Assembly (NCBI RefSeq): GCF_004011695.2
Contig: NC_082418.1
Span: 62,001-126,000 of the forward strand
Direction: 5' to 3'
DNA from: Ascochyta rabiei
Lineage: Eukaryota > Ascomycota > Dothideomycetes > Pleosporales > Didymellaceae
DNA length: 64,000 nt
In this document: positions 1 through 12,424 of the stretch, in pieces
How the letters are laid out: each line of letters opens with the position of its first letter
Numbering within the stretch: position 1 is the stretch's first letter
Position numbers and translations under genes: made by a program
Notes under the pieces: generated by a model
What the model was told of the DNA's origin: nothing
The model's database searches: none
Seen by the model: the letters and a program-made list of their open reading frames with translations, nothing else

Positions 1-289
1 TCGGCCAAAAATATTCTGTAACCAACCACGCAGCACGGGCAGTTTTACTATGAAATACTAGCGGGAGACGTCACCTCTGTTTTGTCGCTGTCAATACCTA
101 GTCTTAGTTGTACCAAGCCAGACTCTACGCAATATCTTTTGTGATGCAGAGGAAGTGGGAAATACACGCAGGTCAACCAGCCACGAAATGCGCAGCATTA
201 ACACAAAAAAAGTTAGTTTAATACTACAAAAATATACAGTAATATATAACGTGTTACACCACCGAGCTGCGCACTCATGCCAAGACTAC

Positions 290-1305
290 ACTTTATTCTA
301 TCTTTTATCCAATGCCTCAACAACCTGATCTGAAGTTGCTTTCTTGTGATGAGGATAAAGTTATCCTTGCAATAAAATTAATCAGGTCTAATTAATTCAA
401 CAATAAGCCAGCAACGCGCTGCTGCAATCTATAACGTGCCTGAAAGCACCCTTCGTACGCGACGAGCCAAAACCACTTTACAACGCGACTGCCATCCCAA
501 TTTAGTAAGGCTTACTTAGCCTAAAGAGGAGACAGTTATATAATACATAAGGAAGCTTAACGCATAAGGCTTTGCCTCTACGCTAAACTACGTACGTAAA
601 ATAGCCGATTAACTGCTAGCTGCCTGTAGTAGTAGCTAGGTTAGAGAAAGTTAGGCACACAGGTTTACCTGCTAGAAGCTAGAGATTAAGTCTTAGGTAA
701 CTAGGCAGGGTGATCTAAAGAGAGTCCTGTGTAGTAATCTAGAAATTATTAGCCCCTTATTTAACTATGTACGTAACGTTAAAGCTAAGAACAGGATCCT
801 AGATAAAGATATCTACAGCCTTAACAAGACTGGCTTCTAGATAGGTGTTAGAGGGTCTGTTAAGGTTATAGCAGCGTCTAAGAAGCTTTTTAAGCCACTT
901 AGAGTCCAGCCTGGCAACTGTAAGTGGGCAACGTTAATTGCCGCCATTAACGCCATACAGTTAGTTATCCCACCCTTCTTCTTCTTTAGAGCAAATAACT
1001 ATAATTAGGCCTAGTATTACAACCTAATAGACTGACGTATTAGTGTTAGTAAGAATAGCTAGATAACAAATAAACTAGGTCTAGAGTGGCTGAAGCATTA
1101 TATCCAGCATACAACAGCCAGGACAGTGGGTAGCTATTAGCTGCTGATAATTAATGGCCATAAGAGCCATAAGTCGCTTGCCTTCCAGGATCTGTGTGAA
1201 GAGAAAAAAATCATCACTCTCTGTATGCCTCCTCACACCTCCTATCATCCTACAACCACTTGATGTAGGGTGTTCCGCCCCATTAAAGCGGGCGTAAAAG
1301 ACAGA
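290..1305 (+). pseudogene. Fot1/pogo-like DNA transposase remnant (element C)
   Basis: Degenerate DDE transposase in + frames. A psq-type helix-turn-helix is readable near 412-510 (RAAAIYNVPESTLRTRR). Around 805-840 an NKTGF motif stands where the family has a DETGF-like motif. Near 1140-1290 follow LLIINGHKSHKS, ITLCMPPHTS and QPLDVGC, the usual second half of the DDE_1 (pfam03184) core. Many Gln/Trp codons are TAG or TAA and at least one frame shift separates the N-terminal part from the HTH, so it cannot be functional. No terminal inverted repeats were found; the right end stops abruptly about 1305 against LINE-like sequence. The family call is confident, the limits are approximate. Bases 1-289 to its left show nothing recognisable. 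Confidence 0.8.
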
Positions 1306-1339
1306 GGTTAATGTTGCGGACGAGGGTCACTCAACCCTA

Positions 1340-1590
1340 CGTCCCACATCTTCGACGCTGAAGCAGTAGGAGCATGTAGAGACCTCCTGCACACAATAAG
1401 GCAACCAGGTCTCAACACCCGCCGGATCTGGCGATACATAGACAGCACCTCAGTCATATGGTGCCTGAGGGGTAATCCATCTCCCACCTCCCAATGGACT
1501 TACCTTGAGTGCCATGGCGCGATGGAGACTCACGACGTCTCCATCAAGTGGGCCCCAGGACACTCTGTAGTGACAAATTAAAATTGATAC
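1340..1590 (+). pseudogene. LINE (Tad-like) RNase H domain fragment
   Basis: One + frame reads FDAEAVGACRDLL, then IWRYIDSTSVIWCLRGN, then SQWTYLECHG and VSIKWAPGHS. This order matches the RNase H domain at the end of fungal Tad-clade non-LTR retrotransposon ORF2: the E of the DAE motif, the central D replaced in context by IDSTSV, and the WxPGH block. The start of the domain and everything downstream of PGH are missing. It shows few RIP-type stops, unlike the pogo remnant it abuts. Assignment rests on motif recognition only. Confidence 0.6.
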
Positions 1591-2644
1591 TTTCTAAAGA
1601 GCCCGGGAAACGTAGCAAAGACAAGCTTTTCCAATGCCGCAAATCCTCCTCGACGTCGACCGACACGACTGCCACTCTCGCCACCATACTGCGAAGAAAC
1701 CTAGGACCATCTTCGCAGAATCTACCACCATCCCCGGGCATATCTGGTTTGGTGCGAAGAAGCACTCATGGTTCTGTCGCGACGGCGACTCCGATCGACT
1801 CATCTCGCTCGCTGTCCGCCCCCGCCGGCAAAGGTCGACTCGGCAATCTTAACCAGTACAAATATGGAGAACTAGAGATCATATTCTCTAGCAAGCCAGA
1901 ATGCAAGGATTTCGTTGACATATGGCACCAACATGTAAGAAAATTCGACTTATCACCATCGAAAACATGATATCTAAGCGACCACGATAGCTGGAAATTA
2001 CATGCTATTAGCTTCGTGTTCCTCAATGCTGGTGCTGAAAGTTGATGTGAAAGTGATGCGTCAGAATTAAGGGCAATTTTCCGCGTGGCTTGCTTCCGAG
2101 TCCAAAAGTTGCGGGATAAATATCCCCGCATCACGGCAAACTACATCAAGCTAATCCACGCTACGAAAGGGAGATCATGTCCCCGCATCGACCTGTCTGA
2201 ACAAGCTACGCCAAGCACTCTAACACTATCGCACCCGAGGAAATCTATCCCCGCATTCCGACCCGCCCCCGCACTTGTGAAAGTATCCGACTCCAGATCG
2301 CTGTAGTCCCCTTCACATGCTGCAGAATCGGAGGCTAGAATCAATCGACCTGGGGACAGAGCTGCTAGCCAACTCGCCTAGATTTCAGCCACCATCTCGA
2401 TTGTTCCTGCATGGTCTGAGCTTGGTCTTGGTCGTGCAAACACGATGTGGTAGGCATCTCCGCTTCAAACCGCCAAGTATGTCCTTGACGTCTGGATCGC
2501 TCCGACGGAGCTTCAGATGTACATAAGGCTCGCTTCTACCCCAGGTTTTGTTTCTCCAGGTCATCGGATCAACCCGCTGAACACGTGGCACTTGTTTAAT
2601 GAATATCATTCCCAACTCTGACCGATTTTACTTGAATCATTACC
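1591..2644. other. intergenic region upstream of the transporter gene
   Basis: No gene is supported. An open frame of 153 codons (1509-1970, +) begins in the LINE fragment and ends with YKYGELEIIFSSKPECKDF; the tail looks protein-like and could be the end of a degraded gene, but no family is recognised. The last few hundred bases should contain the promoter of the MFS gene at 2645; no clear TATA element was identified. Confidence 0.4.
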
Positions 2645-4413
2645 ATGGCCCATACATTTTTTGAGAAGGAGACCGCAGAGGTTGAATTCAAAGAAAATGT
2701 GCTTGAGAGTGGTGGAGATGAAGCCGCTCTCGCCATTGCCGAGCTCGATTCCATTGAGCAGACGCCTGTCTCGCACTTTGTCTGGCTTGTCACCGTCACT
2801 TGCTCGGTCGCCGGTGCTCTTTTCGGTTATGATACGGGTATCAGTAAGTCTTTCAGGACCTCGATCGAATCGATGCACGGCTAACACAATTAGTCTCCGC
2901 TGTGTTGGTCTATCTCGGCAAAGACCTCAACGGCCGATTGATGGATAATCAGGAGAAAGAGGCCATCACCTCTCTTTGCTCTGGCGGTGCCTTCTTCGGT
3001 GCTATCGTTGCCGGTGTATATGCTGATAGATTCGGCCGCAAAGCTGGCATCTACATTGGCTGCATCCTCTTCACTGTCGGTGCCTTGATTCAAGCTGTTT
3101 CGTACTCATTCGCGCAAATGTGTGTTGGTCGCCTGGTTGTTGGCTTCGGTGTTGGTAGCGCCGCCATGATCGCTCCACTTTACATCAGCGAGATTGCACC
3201 AACTAAACATCGCGGGTTGATGATCGTAATCACGTCTTGAGTCTTTTCCTTCGAGTGTAAGCTAACTGGTTCAGGGTTTGAATAATATGAGCATCACTGG
3301 TGGGCAGGTGCTCTCTTACGGAATTGGTGCCGGCTTCGCATACGTCCCCCACGGTTGGAGATATATGGTCGGTCTGGGCGGTGTACCTTCTATCGTCCTC
3401 GCTTGCCTCCTCCCATTCTGCCCTGAGTCACCTCGTCAGCTCATTGTCAAGGGCCGCGAAGAAGAAGCTGCCGTAGTCTTCCACCGGATCTTCCACAAGG
3501 CGACGCCCGAGCAAGTTGCAAACAAGATCAAGCTCATCAAGATGTCTATGGCTGAAGCCGAGAACGCTACCGAGGGCAAATCACGCTGGCAGCTCATCAA
3601 GGAGCTTCACACCATTCCCAGGAATTTCCGCGCTCTTGTTGTTGCCTGTGGTCTGATGGTGATTTCGCAGATGTCTGGCTTCAACACTTTGATGTACTAC
3701 TCTTCTACACTATTCGCTCTCGTCGGATTTTCGAACCCTACGGCAGTCGGTCTCGTCGTTGCGGGCACAAACTTCGTCATGACCTTCATCAACGCCATGT
3801 TTGCCGATTCTTGGGGTCGTCGCAAGATTCTCGTGTCGACGGCTTGGGGAATGTCCGCCGGCCTACTGTCGGTAGCTGTTGCATTCCATTGGATCCCGGT
3901 CAACACCTCGACACTTGAACTCGAGCAAAAAGCCATCTCCACTGCCGCTATCGTTGTCCTTGTGTTTATCATCTTTTTCGTCATCACCTACGGTGTATCA
4001 GTGGGCAATACGGCTTGGATGAGTACTGATTTCTTCAGCCAGGAATGTCGCGCTATGGGCACAATGTTCCTGACCTGTTCTTGTTGGGGCTCTAATGGTA
4101 TGCCTTTCCCCCTGCCACATCCTGACTAATTGCTAATTTCGCGGCAGTCATTGTCTCCTCGACCTTCTTGACTCAGATGCACTCGCTCACTCCGTCCGGC
4201 ACCTTCGGTTTCTATGCGGCCATTTGTTTTATTGGCTGGATCCTGATCATTTTCTTCTACCCTGAGGTCTCAGGACTTGCGATCGACGAGACATCGCAGG
4301 TCTTCGATCAGTCGACGTTCAAGATGGTCAGCTTTGCAAGGAAGAGGAGACAAGAGCGCAAGGCTGCTGGCGCGCTGATCAAGAGCAGTGCCAACATGGT
4401 TGTAGGCCACTAG
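2645..4413 (+). CDS. MFS sugar/myo-inositol-type transporter
   Basis: Predicted plasma-membrane proton symporter of the major facilitator superfamily, sugar porter family; wording of the motifs is closest to fungal myo-inositol transporters (Itr1/Itr2). Four exons: 2645-2843, 2894-3225, 3275-4097 and 4148-4413, giving 539 residues; introns are 49-50 bp, and the phases join to restore GYDTGIISAV and GLNNMSITGGQ. Visible family motifs are the first-helix GYDTG, ADRFGRKAG in loop 2-3, GRLVVGFGVG and ISEIAPTKHRG, PESPRQL after helix 6, ADSWGRRK in loop 8-9 and CSCWGSN in helix 10. About twelve hydrophobic segments are present and the length is normal. Substrate is inferred from similarity; another polyol or hexose is possible. 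The gene looks intact and lies just downstream of damaged transposon sequence. Confidence 0.9.
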
Positions 4414-4670
4414 ACGTCAAGCTGTGCGATCGATGGCACACATGTTTCCTTGTAGTGTTTCTATTCAGACAGACTATAGCTGTGTCAGGGGATGGGAGAT
4501 GTGTCGTTTTTTAGTTGACTTCCTTTGATCTTGAAGAAAAAGCTGAATGGAATGTATACAAGATGATACCATTCAAGTCTGCCTTACAGTGCAGCCTCAA
4601 TGCAAGCAGCTAGAGCCTAGTATTGAAAACCTGGGTCGATTTTGTACATCCAATGTCGTCGCGACGAAGT

Positions 4671-5554
4671 TCAAGTGTTAACGTTTGCCGAGTAGCTTAA
4701 CACCGAGTACTTCGTTGAGCCACCAGTAAATAGCTCAGTGCCCTGCTGGAAAACTGCAAGGCTAAGTTAGTGGACGACCTCAACCGTATAGTCTGTCCAC
4801 TTACCAGTTAGATTTGTTTGTTGATAGGGTATCCATGACTGGCGGCTAGATGGGTAAGAGAAACACTTTGATGTCAGCGTTGAAGCTAAACTTCCATGAC
4901 CCATCAGCAGGAATGAAACTGAAGACTTTCATAGAGCCGTTTGGTCCAACATACAGGTCCCAGTTAAATCCAGCAAGGTTTACAGTTGTGACTTTGTTGC
5001 CAATCGGATACACACAGCCAATGCGTGCAAGCCTTAATAGTGTTAGTTCGAAGACCAACTGACCAGTCCACCAACAACTCACCACACCATGAGTTCGTAG
5101 TCAACGCTGCTCTTGTCGTGGTTAGGGTTCGCAGCTGTAAAGACATCTAGGCAACATTGGCACGTACGCCATCTCGTGGCTGGTAGTCCCACTGGATTCT
5201 AGGAAGCATACTCTTGATGTTCCCAACTATGAGCCCTTTAGAAAACTGTTTGCCAACGTTGGCGTAACTTTTCAAATTGTTCTGGCCTCCTTGCCAGTTC
5301 CAGGTAGTGGGCCACTTGACACCAGAGCTGGAGGTACTATCGACAGTGGTGCACTGACTGCCAGACGTAGCTGAGCCTCTTCCCCAGTCGTTGTTGTTGA
5401 ACTCATAGCCGTTGGCTGCATGGTATGCGTACTGCGAGCAGAGTGGCGCAGCTTGACGACGTACATGGGATACTGACGGTTCGATAAGACTGGCAAGTAG
5501 GCTTGCCGTGGTGATTGTCAGAAGAAGAGCTAAAGCACAGAGGTGGAAAAGCAT
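4671..5554 (-). pseudogene. GH12 endoglucanase/xyloglucanase with two frame breaks
   Basis: Secreted glycoside hydrolase family 12 protein acting on beta-1,4-glucans of plant cell walls. Exons on the minus strand are 5554-5083, 5032-4805 and 4753-4671. The ATG at 5554 is followed by a signal peptide (LFHLCALALLLTITTASLLA) and the mature N-terminus with YEFNNNDWG and WNWQGG. Both catalytic glutamates are encoded: the nucleophile in DYELMVW just before intron 1, and the acid/base in GTELFTGG in the last exon. The frame breaks twice: at about 5148, where one base is missing (VANVA then stop), and at about 4850, after DIKVF, where one extra or two missing bases are needed. Either the gene is freshly inactivated or the assembly has indel errors; no RIP-type stops are seen. 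Confidence 0.8.
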
Positions 5555-5721
5555 TTTTCTTAAACTAGATAGCGTTTTAACGTGACATAATTCTGATTTA
5601 TGGATGCCTTCAGTTCCCCAACCTCCTGCAAAGCTTCGTGTGCCCTCACCCATTACCCATACATCCTCGGCCTATTGCTCTTTGATTTTGGTTCATCAAA
5701 GTTTTCGCTTGTGGCACTGGC

Positions 5722-5852
5722 TTCGGAAGCAAGCTTCCAGACCAGTATTGCTTGGCTTGTCATGACTATAGTTCGGAAGCAGGCTTCCAGACTAACCTTG
5801 CTCCACTAACTAGTTGCGAAGGCAAGCTTCCAGACCAACACTGCTTCAACTC
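5722..5852. repeat. three imperfect palindromic direct repeats upstream of the GH12 gene
   Basis: Three copies of a unit around GGAAGCAAGCTTCCAGACCA occur at about 5726, 5772 and 5816, spaced 44-46 bp. Each contains a self-complementary core (GAAGC..GCTTC) followed by AGAC and a short TTGCT or CTGCT motif. They lie 170-300 bp upstream of the GH12 ATG, where activator sites would sit, but could also be a decayed minisatellite. Confidence 0.5.
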
Positions 5853-6438
5853 AACAAAGAGATACACGGTGATTGCCTGCACAGCTCTAGGCATAAGTTT
5901 TCTTATACTACCGTGTCCGTGCGCGTGATGCGCGGATTCGCGTGATGCGCACCCCCATCAAAACGTGTCAAAATCCTCAACCCTATAACTCAACCCCACG
6001 ATGTCGCTAGACGCTGCCCTTAAAGAGCTAGGTGCTCTAAAGCCTAGAGAACAATTTAGCTACTTAGTAATTATAAAAGATATAGTATTATGCAGTTAAC
6101 GTTAACACGTTAGCATAAGGTAAATACTGCATTAACTACTACTAAGAATATTAGCTAGCAACAATTAACGCTATAAAAGGAGATAGAGCTTGTTAAGTAT
6201 ATAGAAGAGCTTACTAGGCATTACTTACTACCTATAAGAGACATAATCCGAAATTTTGTATTACTAATTGCTTAAATCTAGTGGCTAGAAGCTAGGTTAC
6301 GCCCTTTATTAACTAGTATTCTATCTATCTTATCTTATATTACTCTACTAGTATAGATTGCTAGTGTTATAACGCTAATTCCTATAATAAATATAAGCTC
6401 TACTTTAACCTACTACAGTAGTGTAAGGGCGCTGTAGG

Positions 6439-6637
6439 TGTTACGAGTATTCTCCCCACGCCAAGAGATACCTCAGCCAGGTCCCAGGCCAAGCCTAGGG
6501 ACCTACCGGCCACACACGTACATAATATTCACAAACCTTAAGACTTATCTATTAAGGATTTGTCTTATCTCTTAAATATTACCCTATCATTTGTCCTATC
6601 TTGCTCTGCTCTATTACCTGCCTACAGTGCCCTTACA
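6439..6637 (+). repeat. 5' LTR of the gypsy element
   Basis: It begins TGTTACGAGTATTCTCC and ends TGCCCTTACA, with TG..CA termini and 199 bp. The same sequence recurs at 19623 and, reversed, up to 20008. It has fewer transition mutations than the 3' copy, for example CACGCCAAG here against TACGCTGAG there. Confidence 0.85.
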
Positions 6638-7231
6638 ATTTAAATCCTTTATACTCCTCTTAAAACAGGTAGCTAATTAGCAGCAGAGGAGCAGGAAAAA
6701 CCTAGCTATTACAATGGCAGAAGGACAACATAACCTCTGCTTAACTACTAGTAATATAGAAGAGCTACCCCCTTATAACAACCTTAGTTAGGAGCTAGAC
6801 GCTTAATAACGCAATAACGTACTTAGGGTGTTGCTATTGCTTATAGAGCTACTACTTAACCCTTACATTAGGGGCGAGTTAGACGCTATAATAGTAGGTG
6901 TTACAATACTAGACGTCCTAACGCTACGCGCTATATAACCTGCAATAGAGTTGTTGTAAGCTTCTATCCTGTTATTGCTAGAAGCACTTAATAAGGTAGA
7001 ACTGTCTGGTGCCACTAAGCAGGAGATCAAAATCTAGCAATAATAATTTAACTAGGTAGTTGAAACCCTGTAACAGACGCATGCTGGATAAGCACTAGGT
7101 AGCTAACACCTAGTGTTTAATAAGGCTGGCAGAATAATGCAAGTCCTTAACAATGTTTAGCCTAAGCTAAAACTTAGGACAGATAACAAGCCTCTATTAA
7201 CCTAGTAGGTAGACTAGTAGATTAAGGATAT

Positions 7232-7393
7232 TGTTAGATAACCGACCTTGCCGAGCCAAGTTGGGATTTTAGGGTTAACCTTGGTTAACTTAGGGGCTAG
7301 CGGCACACACACATAAAATGAGCCATTAAGACAGATAATTATTAATTAATTACCTTTATTATTATCTTTGCACATTAAGCATATTATCTAATA
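7232..7393 (+). repeat. copia 5' LTR
   Basis: It starts TGTTAGATAACC and ends TTATCTAATA, where CA has become TA. It carries GGCTAGCGGCACACACAC in the middle, shared with the 3' LTR. 162 bp, the same length as the 3' copy. Confidence 0.9.
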
Positions 7394-7479
7394 ATTAAGA
7401 GTCTTACTAACACTACTAAAATACCCTTTTAATATGTTGCTATTAACTATACGTAATTTAATAATAATTCTTATAGATT

Positions 7480-10400
7480 ATATAACCTACACACCTTAGT
7501 TGTATTAACTGTAGACCTGCTGCGCCTCTCTAGACGTATAGGAGAAGATAGACCTAAATTAGACTATCCCTCTAAGGACTAAGCTATAAGTGCCTAACGC
7601 TCTAGACATCACTAACTATAAGAGGAGGCTAGCCCTTAGCAATAATAAACAAGGAAACCCTTAGCTTCCTAAAATCCTATCTAAACTATTAGCTAACAGC
7701 CTAAAGGCATAGAAGGAAGATAATAACTATTAGAAGAGCCACCTTAAATCCTACAAGATAGCAGATAGAGACTACTGCAAGGAACAAGCTAACCTAGACA
7801 AGGTAGTAATGTTTATCTAAAGCTTAGTATTACCTTACCTTATAAAGAACTGCTGCTAACTAGGTAAATTAATTTAAATATAGCTTATTAGCCTTAAATA
7901 CATAGTTAGTATTAATGCTAAAGAAGAACAAATACGCGCACGCTACTAATACCTAGCAGCCCTTAAACTAATAAGATAACCTAGGAGCTAGGATACCTAG
8001 CTCCTTAAGTATAATTATACTGCAACTAATGCTAAAATAGAAGGCGTTACTATAATATATAATATATAAGACACTGTCTAAAACTTCTTAGATTTAGTAA
8101 TAAAGATAGCGCTAACCTAGGTAACAACATTCTAGGACTATAGTAGATAAGAACAAAACATAACTTATAAAGAAATAATAAAACGCTTCTAAGAGAATAT
8201 AAGTAAGTACTACCCTAAGGGGAGATAGTAAAGGGGCGCCTTTACTGCAGGGAATAACTTAACTCTTACTACTAGTAGTAAATCTACCCTAGACACTAAC
8301 AGGGACGCCTCTTATATTGTTAAAGACGTATTATCTACTCCTACTACACAGGAGAGTTAGAGAAGACCTTATTAAAAACAGAACTTTAGTTAAATAACTA
8401 TATCTAAGCAGTCCCTAAGAGGGGATACAGCAGCAGCTAGAGGAGCAAAATGCCCTGCTTGTAGACAACACTATAGACTAGAAGATTGCTACTACGTCTA
8501 TAAAGATAAAGCACTAGAATAGTTTACCCTATGTAATAGAATTACTAAGATAGTACAATTTAGGATAGAACAAAATGCTAACCTTTAAGATTAGGTTAGA
8601 TCTGCGAAACAAGCTTGCACTAAGACACTAGCTATTAAGACATCCTAAACACTAGAGGCACCTCTAGGATAACTATAGGGACAGAAGATATTAATAATTA
8701 ATATAAGTCTACTTAAAGAATTACATAATATAGAGCTACTAAGCTACCCTCTTAGGAACTCCTTTATCCTTAACTTAGGATTAATAATCTATATTATAAA
8801 CAACAAGGACTAAATATAAGACCTTACTCTACCTACATTAAATAACTACCTATAGGCAGAAAACTCCTAGGTATAGATATAGGGATATAGCACTGTCTAT
8901 CTCTATCTATTAAACATAAGCTAACTAACTACTCTTAAACTACACAACGTAGCATAGTGCCTAGACATACTGTGTAACCTTGTCTCTTTCTAACAACTAC
9001 GTTAACAGGGTATCTAGTGGGACACAAAAGGAGATCTAACTTAGCTTAGATAAGTAGACAACACAGCTATTATATCCCTAGATAAATAATATAGATAATA
9101 GGTACTTAGGGAACAGCTATAGACAGCATTTGCAATACAATTAACACAAGGCTAAACACCTAAGACTGCTACTACTCTGCTATAGCACAAGCGAATAGGG
9201 CACCCTAGAGCTGCTACTATTAAACACCTTATCTAACAATCTTAGGGGGTAAGAGTTAGGGGTATTACTACAGTCTAATGTGATGCTTGCAGACAAGCTA
9301 AGACTAAGAGGCAAATTAGTTAAATACCACAAATAAGCGATAAAGGACTAGGAGAACGCATAGTAATTAACTTCTACTTATATAAAGAAGGAAGCTTTAC
9401 TAAGGAAAAGAGCTAATTGCTTACTGTTAACAGGCAATCTAGCTTCCTCTAGGACTTCTATTTTAAAGATAATTAACTAGAAAAGACAATTATCTACTTT
9501 CTAGACACTCTTACACAATTCCTGTTAAAACAATACAAGATCTAGGTTATAGTAATTAAGTATAATAGTTAAATTACTATAATAAAACTAGAAGTATTAA
9601 GATAGTGCGCTGCACAATTAATTAGGCTTAAGCCTTCTGCACTAGACACCTAAGCACAGAACAGAGGTGCTAAACGCTTAGGGGGTGTAATAAAAGATAA
9701 GGCACGCACTATAAGATTAGACGCAAACCTACTATAGGAAATGTAGCTAGAGATTGTAAGGGCAGCAGTGTACCTACACAACTAAACACTAAGGTTATTA
9801 AATAACTAGAAAACACCCTATAATATGTTCTTTACCTATACAGCTTAACTAGCTAGCCTAAACATATAAAGTAAGAAACTAAACTAGGTATACCTAAAAG
9901 TATATAGATGTAAAGCCTTTACTCTTATAAGTAACACCCTTTAAGGAAAGTTATAACTCTAGTAACTAGACCTAAGAGTATAGGTAGGATACCTAGTAGG
10001 ATACTAATCCTTAAACATATATCAGATATAAATTCTAACCTTAGCAAAATTTATTAGCATAAGAGATGTAATCTTTAATAAGGATACTGTCTTTAGTAGC
10101 TAGACTTAGGACCTAATAGACAATCTTATGCACAGCACTCTTAAAGAGATAGCAATATAGACAAGAAGCGTAGAGCTTCTGCCTCTACCCTAAAATAAGG
10201 CTAAAATCTAGTTATTCTACAAGGACAACACTATTACACACTTAAATACTACAGAAGATTAACTAGGTTATAATAATAGATAGAAAGCTGGATATATATA
10301 TCTAACCCCTCCTCTAACTCTACTACTAGTTACGTTGTTAATAAACACGTTGTCGTCATTCTAGTTACCAAGAGGTGACAGCTAATTAGGAGTTAGCAGG

Positions 10401-12215
10401 TGGCACTAGTTAACTGTTAATTAGTTAGAATTAATGCTAGCGTAATCTTAAGGAACTTTATAAATCATCCTATAGAAGGCTGCATTTATAGCTAGCATAT
10501 AAGGTAGATGTATAGGCACATACTAGAGCAATAATATTAATAAGGCTAGGTTAAAACAAATGCTAATAAAAGGGCTTAAGCCTTATTAAAGCTAACTCCT
10601 ACTAGAGCTAATGGCATAATTAAACCTAGAGGACCGCCTGCTTTACTAATAGTTTAAAGAAGCTAAGTAAGAACACCTTAGCAGCTATTAGACTATAAAG
10701 TTATAGTCTAAAGTACCCCTAATAAAGACTAAGGTAGTAGGATACTAGGTACTTAACTGTATGTGGGTATACACGTATAAGCTTAATAAGAACTACTACC
10801 TACTTAAATATAAGGCGCAACTAGTAGTCTAAGGTAACTAGTAATAAAACGTTACCTCTAAAGATACCTACGCAGCGACACTAGCTAGCAGGTCCTTTAG
10901 AATGCTTATAGCAATTTTAGCAGCATATAACCTAGAACTTAAGTAGTTTAATGTTATAAACGCCTTTATTTATATATTAATTAACAGAGAGGTCTATATA
11001 AGGATGCTACGTAGGTATTAGAAACTAGGCACAGTCCTATAGCTACATAAGGCACTATATAGACAAAGAATCTCTCTACTCCTCTAGTAGAAGGAATTTA
11101 CATCTACTCTAATAAGCTATAGATTCGCAGTTGTTCCCTATAAACCCTGCTGCTTACTTAAGAATAGAGTTACTATCTTCTTCTATGTAGACAATATTAT
11201 TATAGCTTATTACCTAACTAGAAGACATAAGGCAGATAAGGCCCTTAGCTATATTACTAACAAATACTCTGTTATAGGAGGAAACAATCTGCAATAGTTC
11301 CTAGGAGTGGAGATAACCTAAGATTAAGACAACCTAAGGATCCTCCTCTTACAGGCGTTATATATTAATAAAATTATCTCTTTAGCAGATAAGATAGACA
11401 TACAACACAACACACTAATATTAAGCATTAAGCTTCTACTAAATAAAGGGGAAGCTGTAGTATTAGAAATTAACAAATACTAAAGAAAGATTAGATCTCT
11501 CCTCTTTACTGCAGTTACTACTAGGCCTAACATTGCCTTTACCATATCTAGGCTGGTACAATTTCTAACTAACCCTAGACAGCAGCACTATAACGCAGCA
11601 GATTAAGTACTATTATACCTACAAGGAACACAAGACCTATCCCTTACCTTTAGAGGCAATAAGCACCTAGTAGTCGCTAGTAATGCATTATTTGCTAATA
11701 ATACTCTTAATAGGAAGAGCTTCTAAGGATATACTATTAAACTATACAGAGGACTTATTGCCTAGAGAGCTAATAAATAAGACACAGTTACTATATTAAC
11801 AACTAAAGCAGAGCTACTTACCCTAGCATAGGTGGCTAAGGAAGCTATCTTTATCTTACAACTATTGTTAGAACTTAGTATACACCTCTTACAATTAACA
11901 ATTACTATTTAATATAATAATACTTAGACTATCTAATTAATTAATAAGGAAGTCTTAAAACTCTAAACTAAACTACGACATATAGACATTTATAACTACT
12001 AGCTACAATAAGAGGTAAACAAAGGCACTATAACAGTAACCTATGTCCTATCTACTAAGATGTTAGCTAACAGACTTACAAAGGCTCTGCCTGCAAGCAA
12101 GTAGTTAACCTTTCTAAGGCAGCTAGGACTAAAGAAACATACTGAACGAAGAAAGCTAGCTAACACCTAGATAGAATTACTTAACTAAAAGCTTGCTAAC
12201 CTAGAGGTATAATAA
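7480..12215 (+). pseudogene. copia gag-pol, inactivated by RIP
   Basis: Readable landmarks in + frames: the zinc knuckle KCPACRQHYRLEDCYY near 8450-8500, and the GAG-pre-integrase block with TATTLL, a stop in place of Trp, then HKRIGHPRAATIKHL near 9163-9240. Integrase is seen as CDACRQAKTKRQIS and DFYLYKEGSFTKEK. Reverse transcriptase (RVT_2) shows FNVINAFIYILINREVYI near 10950 and FFYVDNIII near 11180-11205, where the family has YVDD. The RNase H tail TILTTKAELLTLA lies near 11785-11825. Tryptophan and glutamine codons are widely replaced by TAG/TAA. Confidence 0.85.
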
Positions 12216-12262
12216 GAGCTAATTATGTCCAGCTTTAAAAGGGCCTTAAAGCTAAGGGGGTG

Positions 12263-12424
12263 TGTCAGATAACTAACCTTGCCAAGCCAAGTTGGGATTT
12301 TGGGGTTAACCTTGGTTAACTTAGGGGCTAGCGGCACACACACATAAAATGAGCTATTAAGACAGATAATTATTAATTAATCACCTTTATCATCATCTTT
12401 GCACATTAAGCATATTATCTAACA
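12263..12424 (+). repeat. copia 3' LTR
   Basis: TGTCAGATAAC...TTATCTAACA, 162 bp, differing from the 5' LTR by a few C/T and G/A transitions. It is followed by the GATAT duplication. Confidence 0.9.

Larger units (their letters stand above)
7232..12424 (+). mobile_element. Ty1/copia LTR retrotransposon nested in the gypsy gag
   Basis: It is 5193 bp with two 162-bp LTRs (7232-7393 and 12263-12424). The perfect 5-bp target duplication GATAT is at 7227-7231 and 12425-12429. A purine-rich tract (AAAGCTAAGGGGG) precedes the 3' LTR. The domain order gag, CCHC knuckle, integrase, reverse transcriptase, RNase H is diagnostic of copia (integrase before RT). It is RIP-damaged throughout and non-autonomous. 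Confidence 0.9.
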
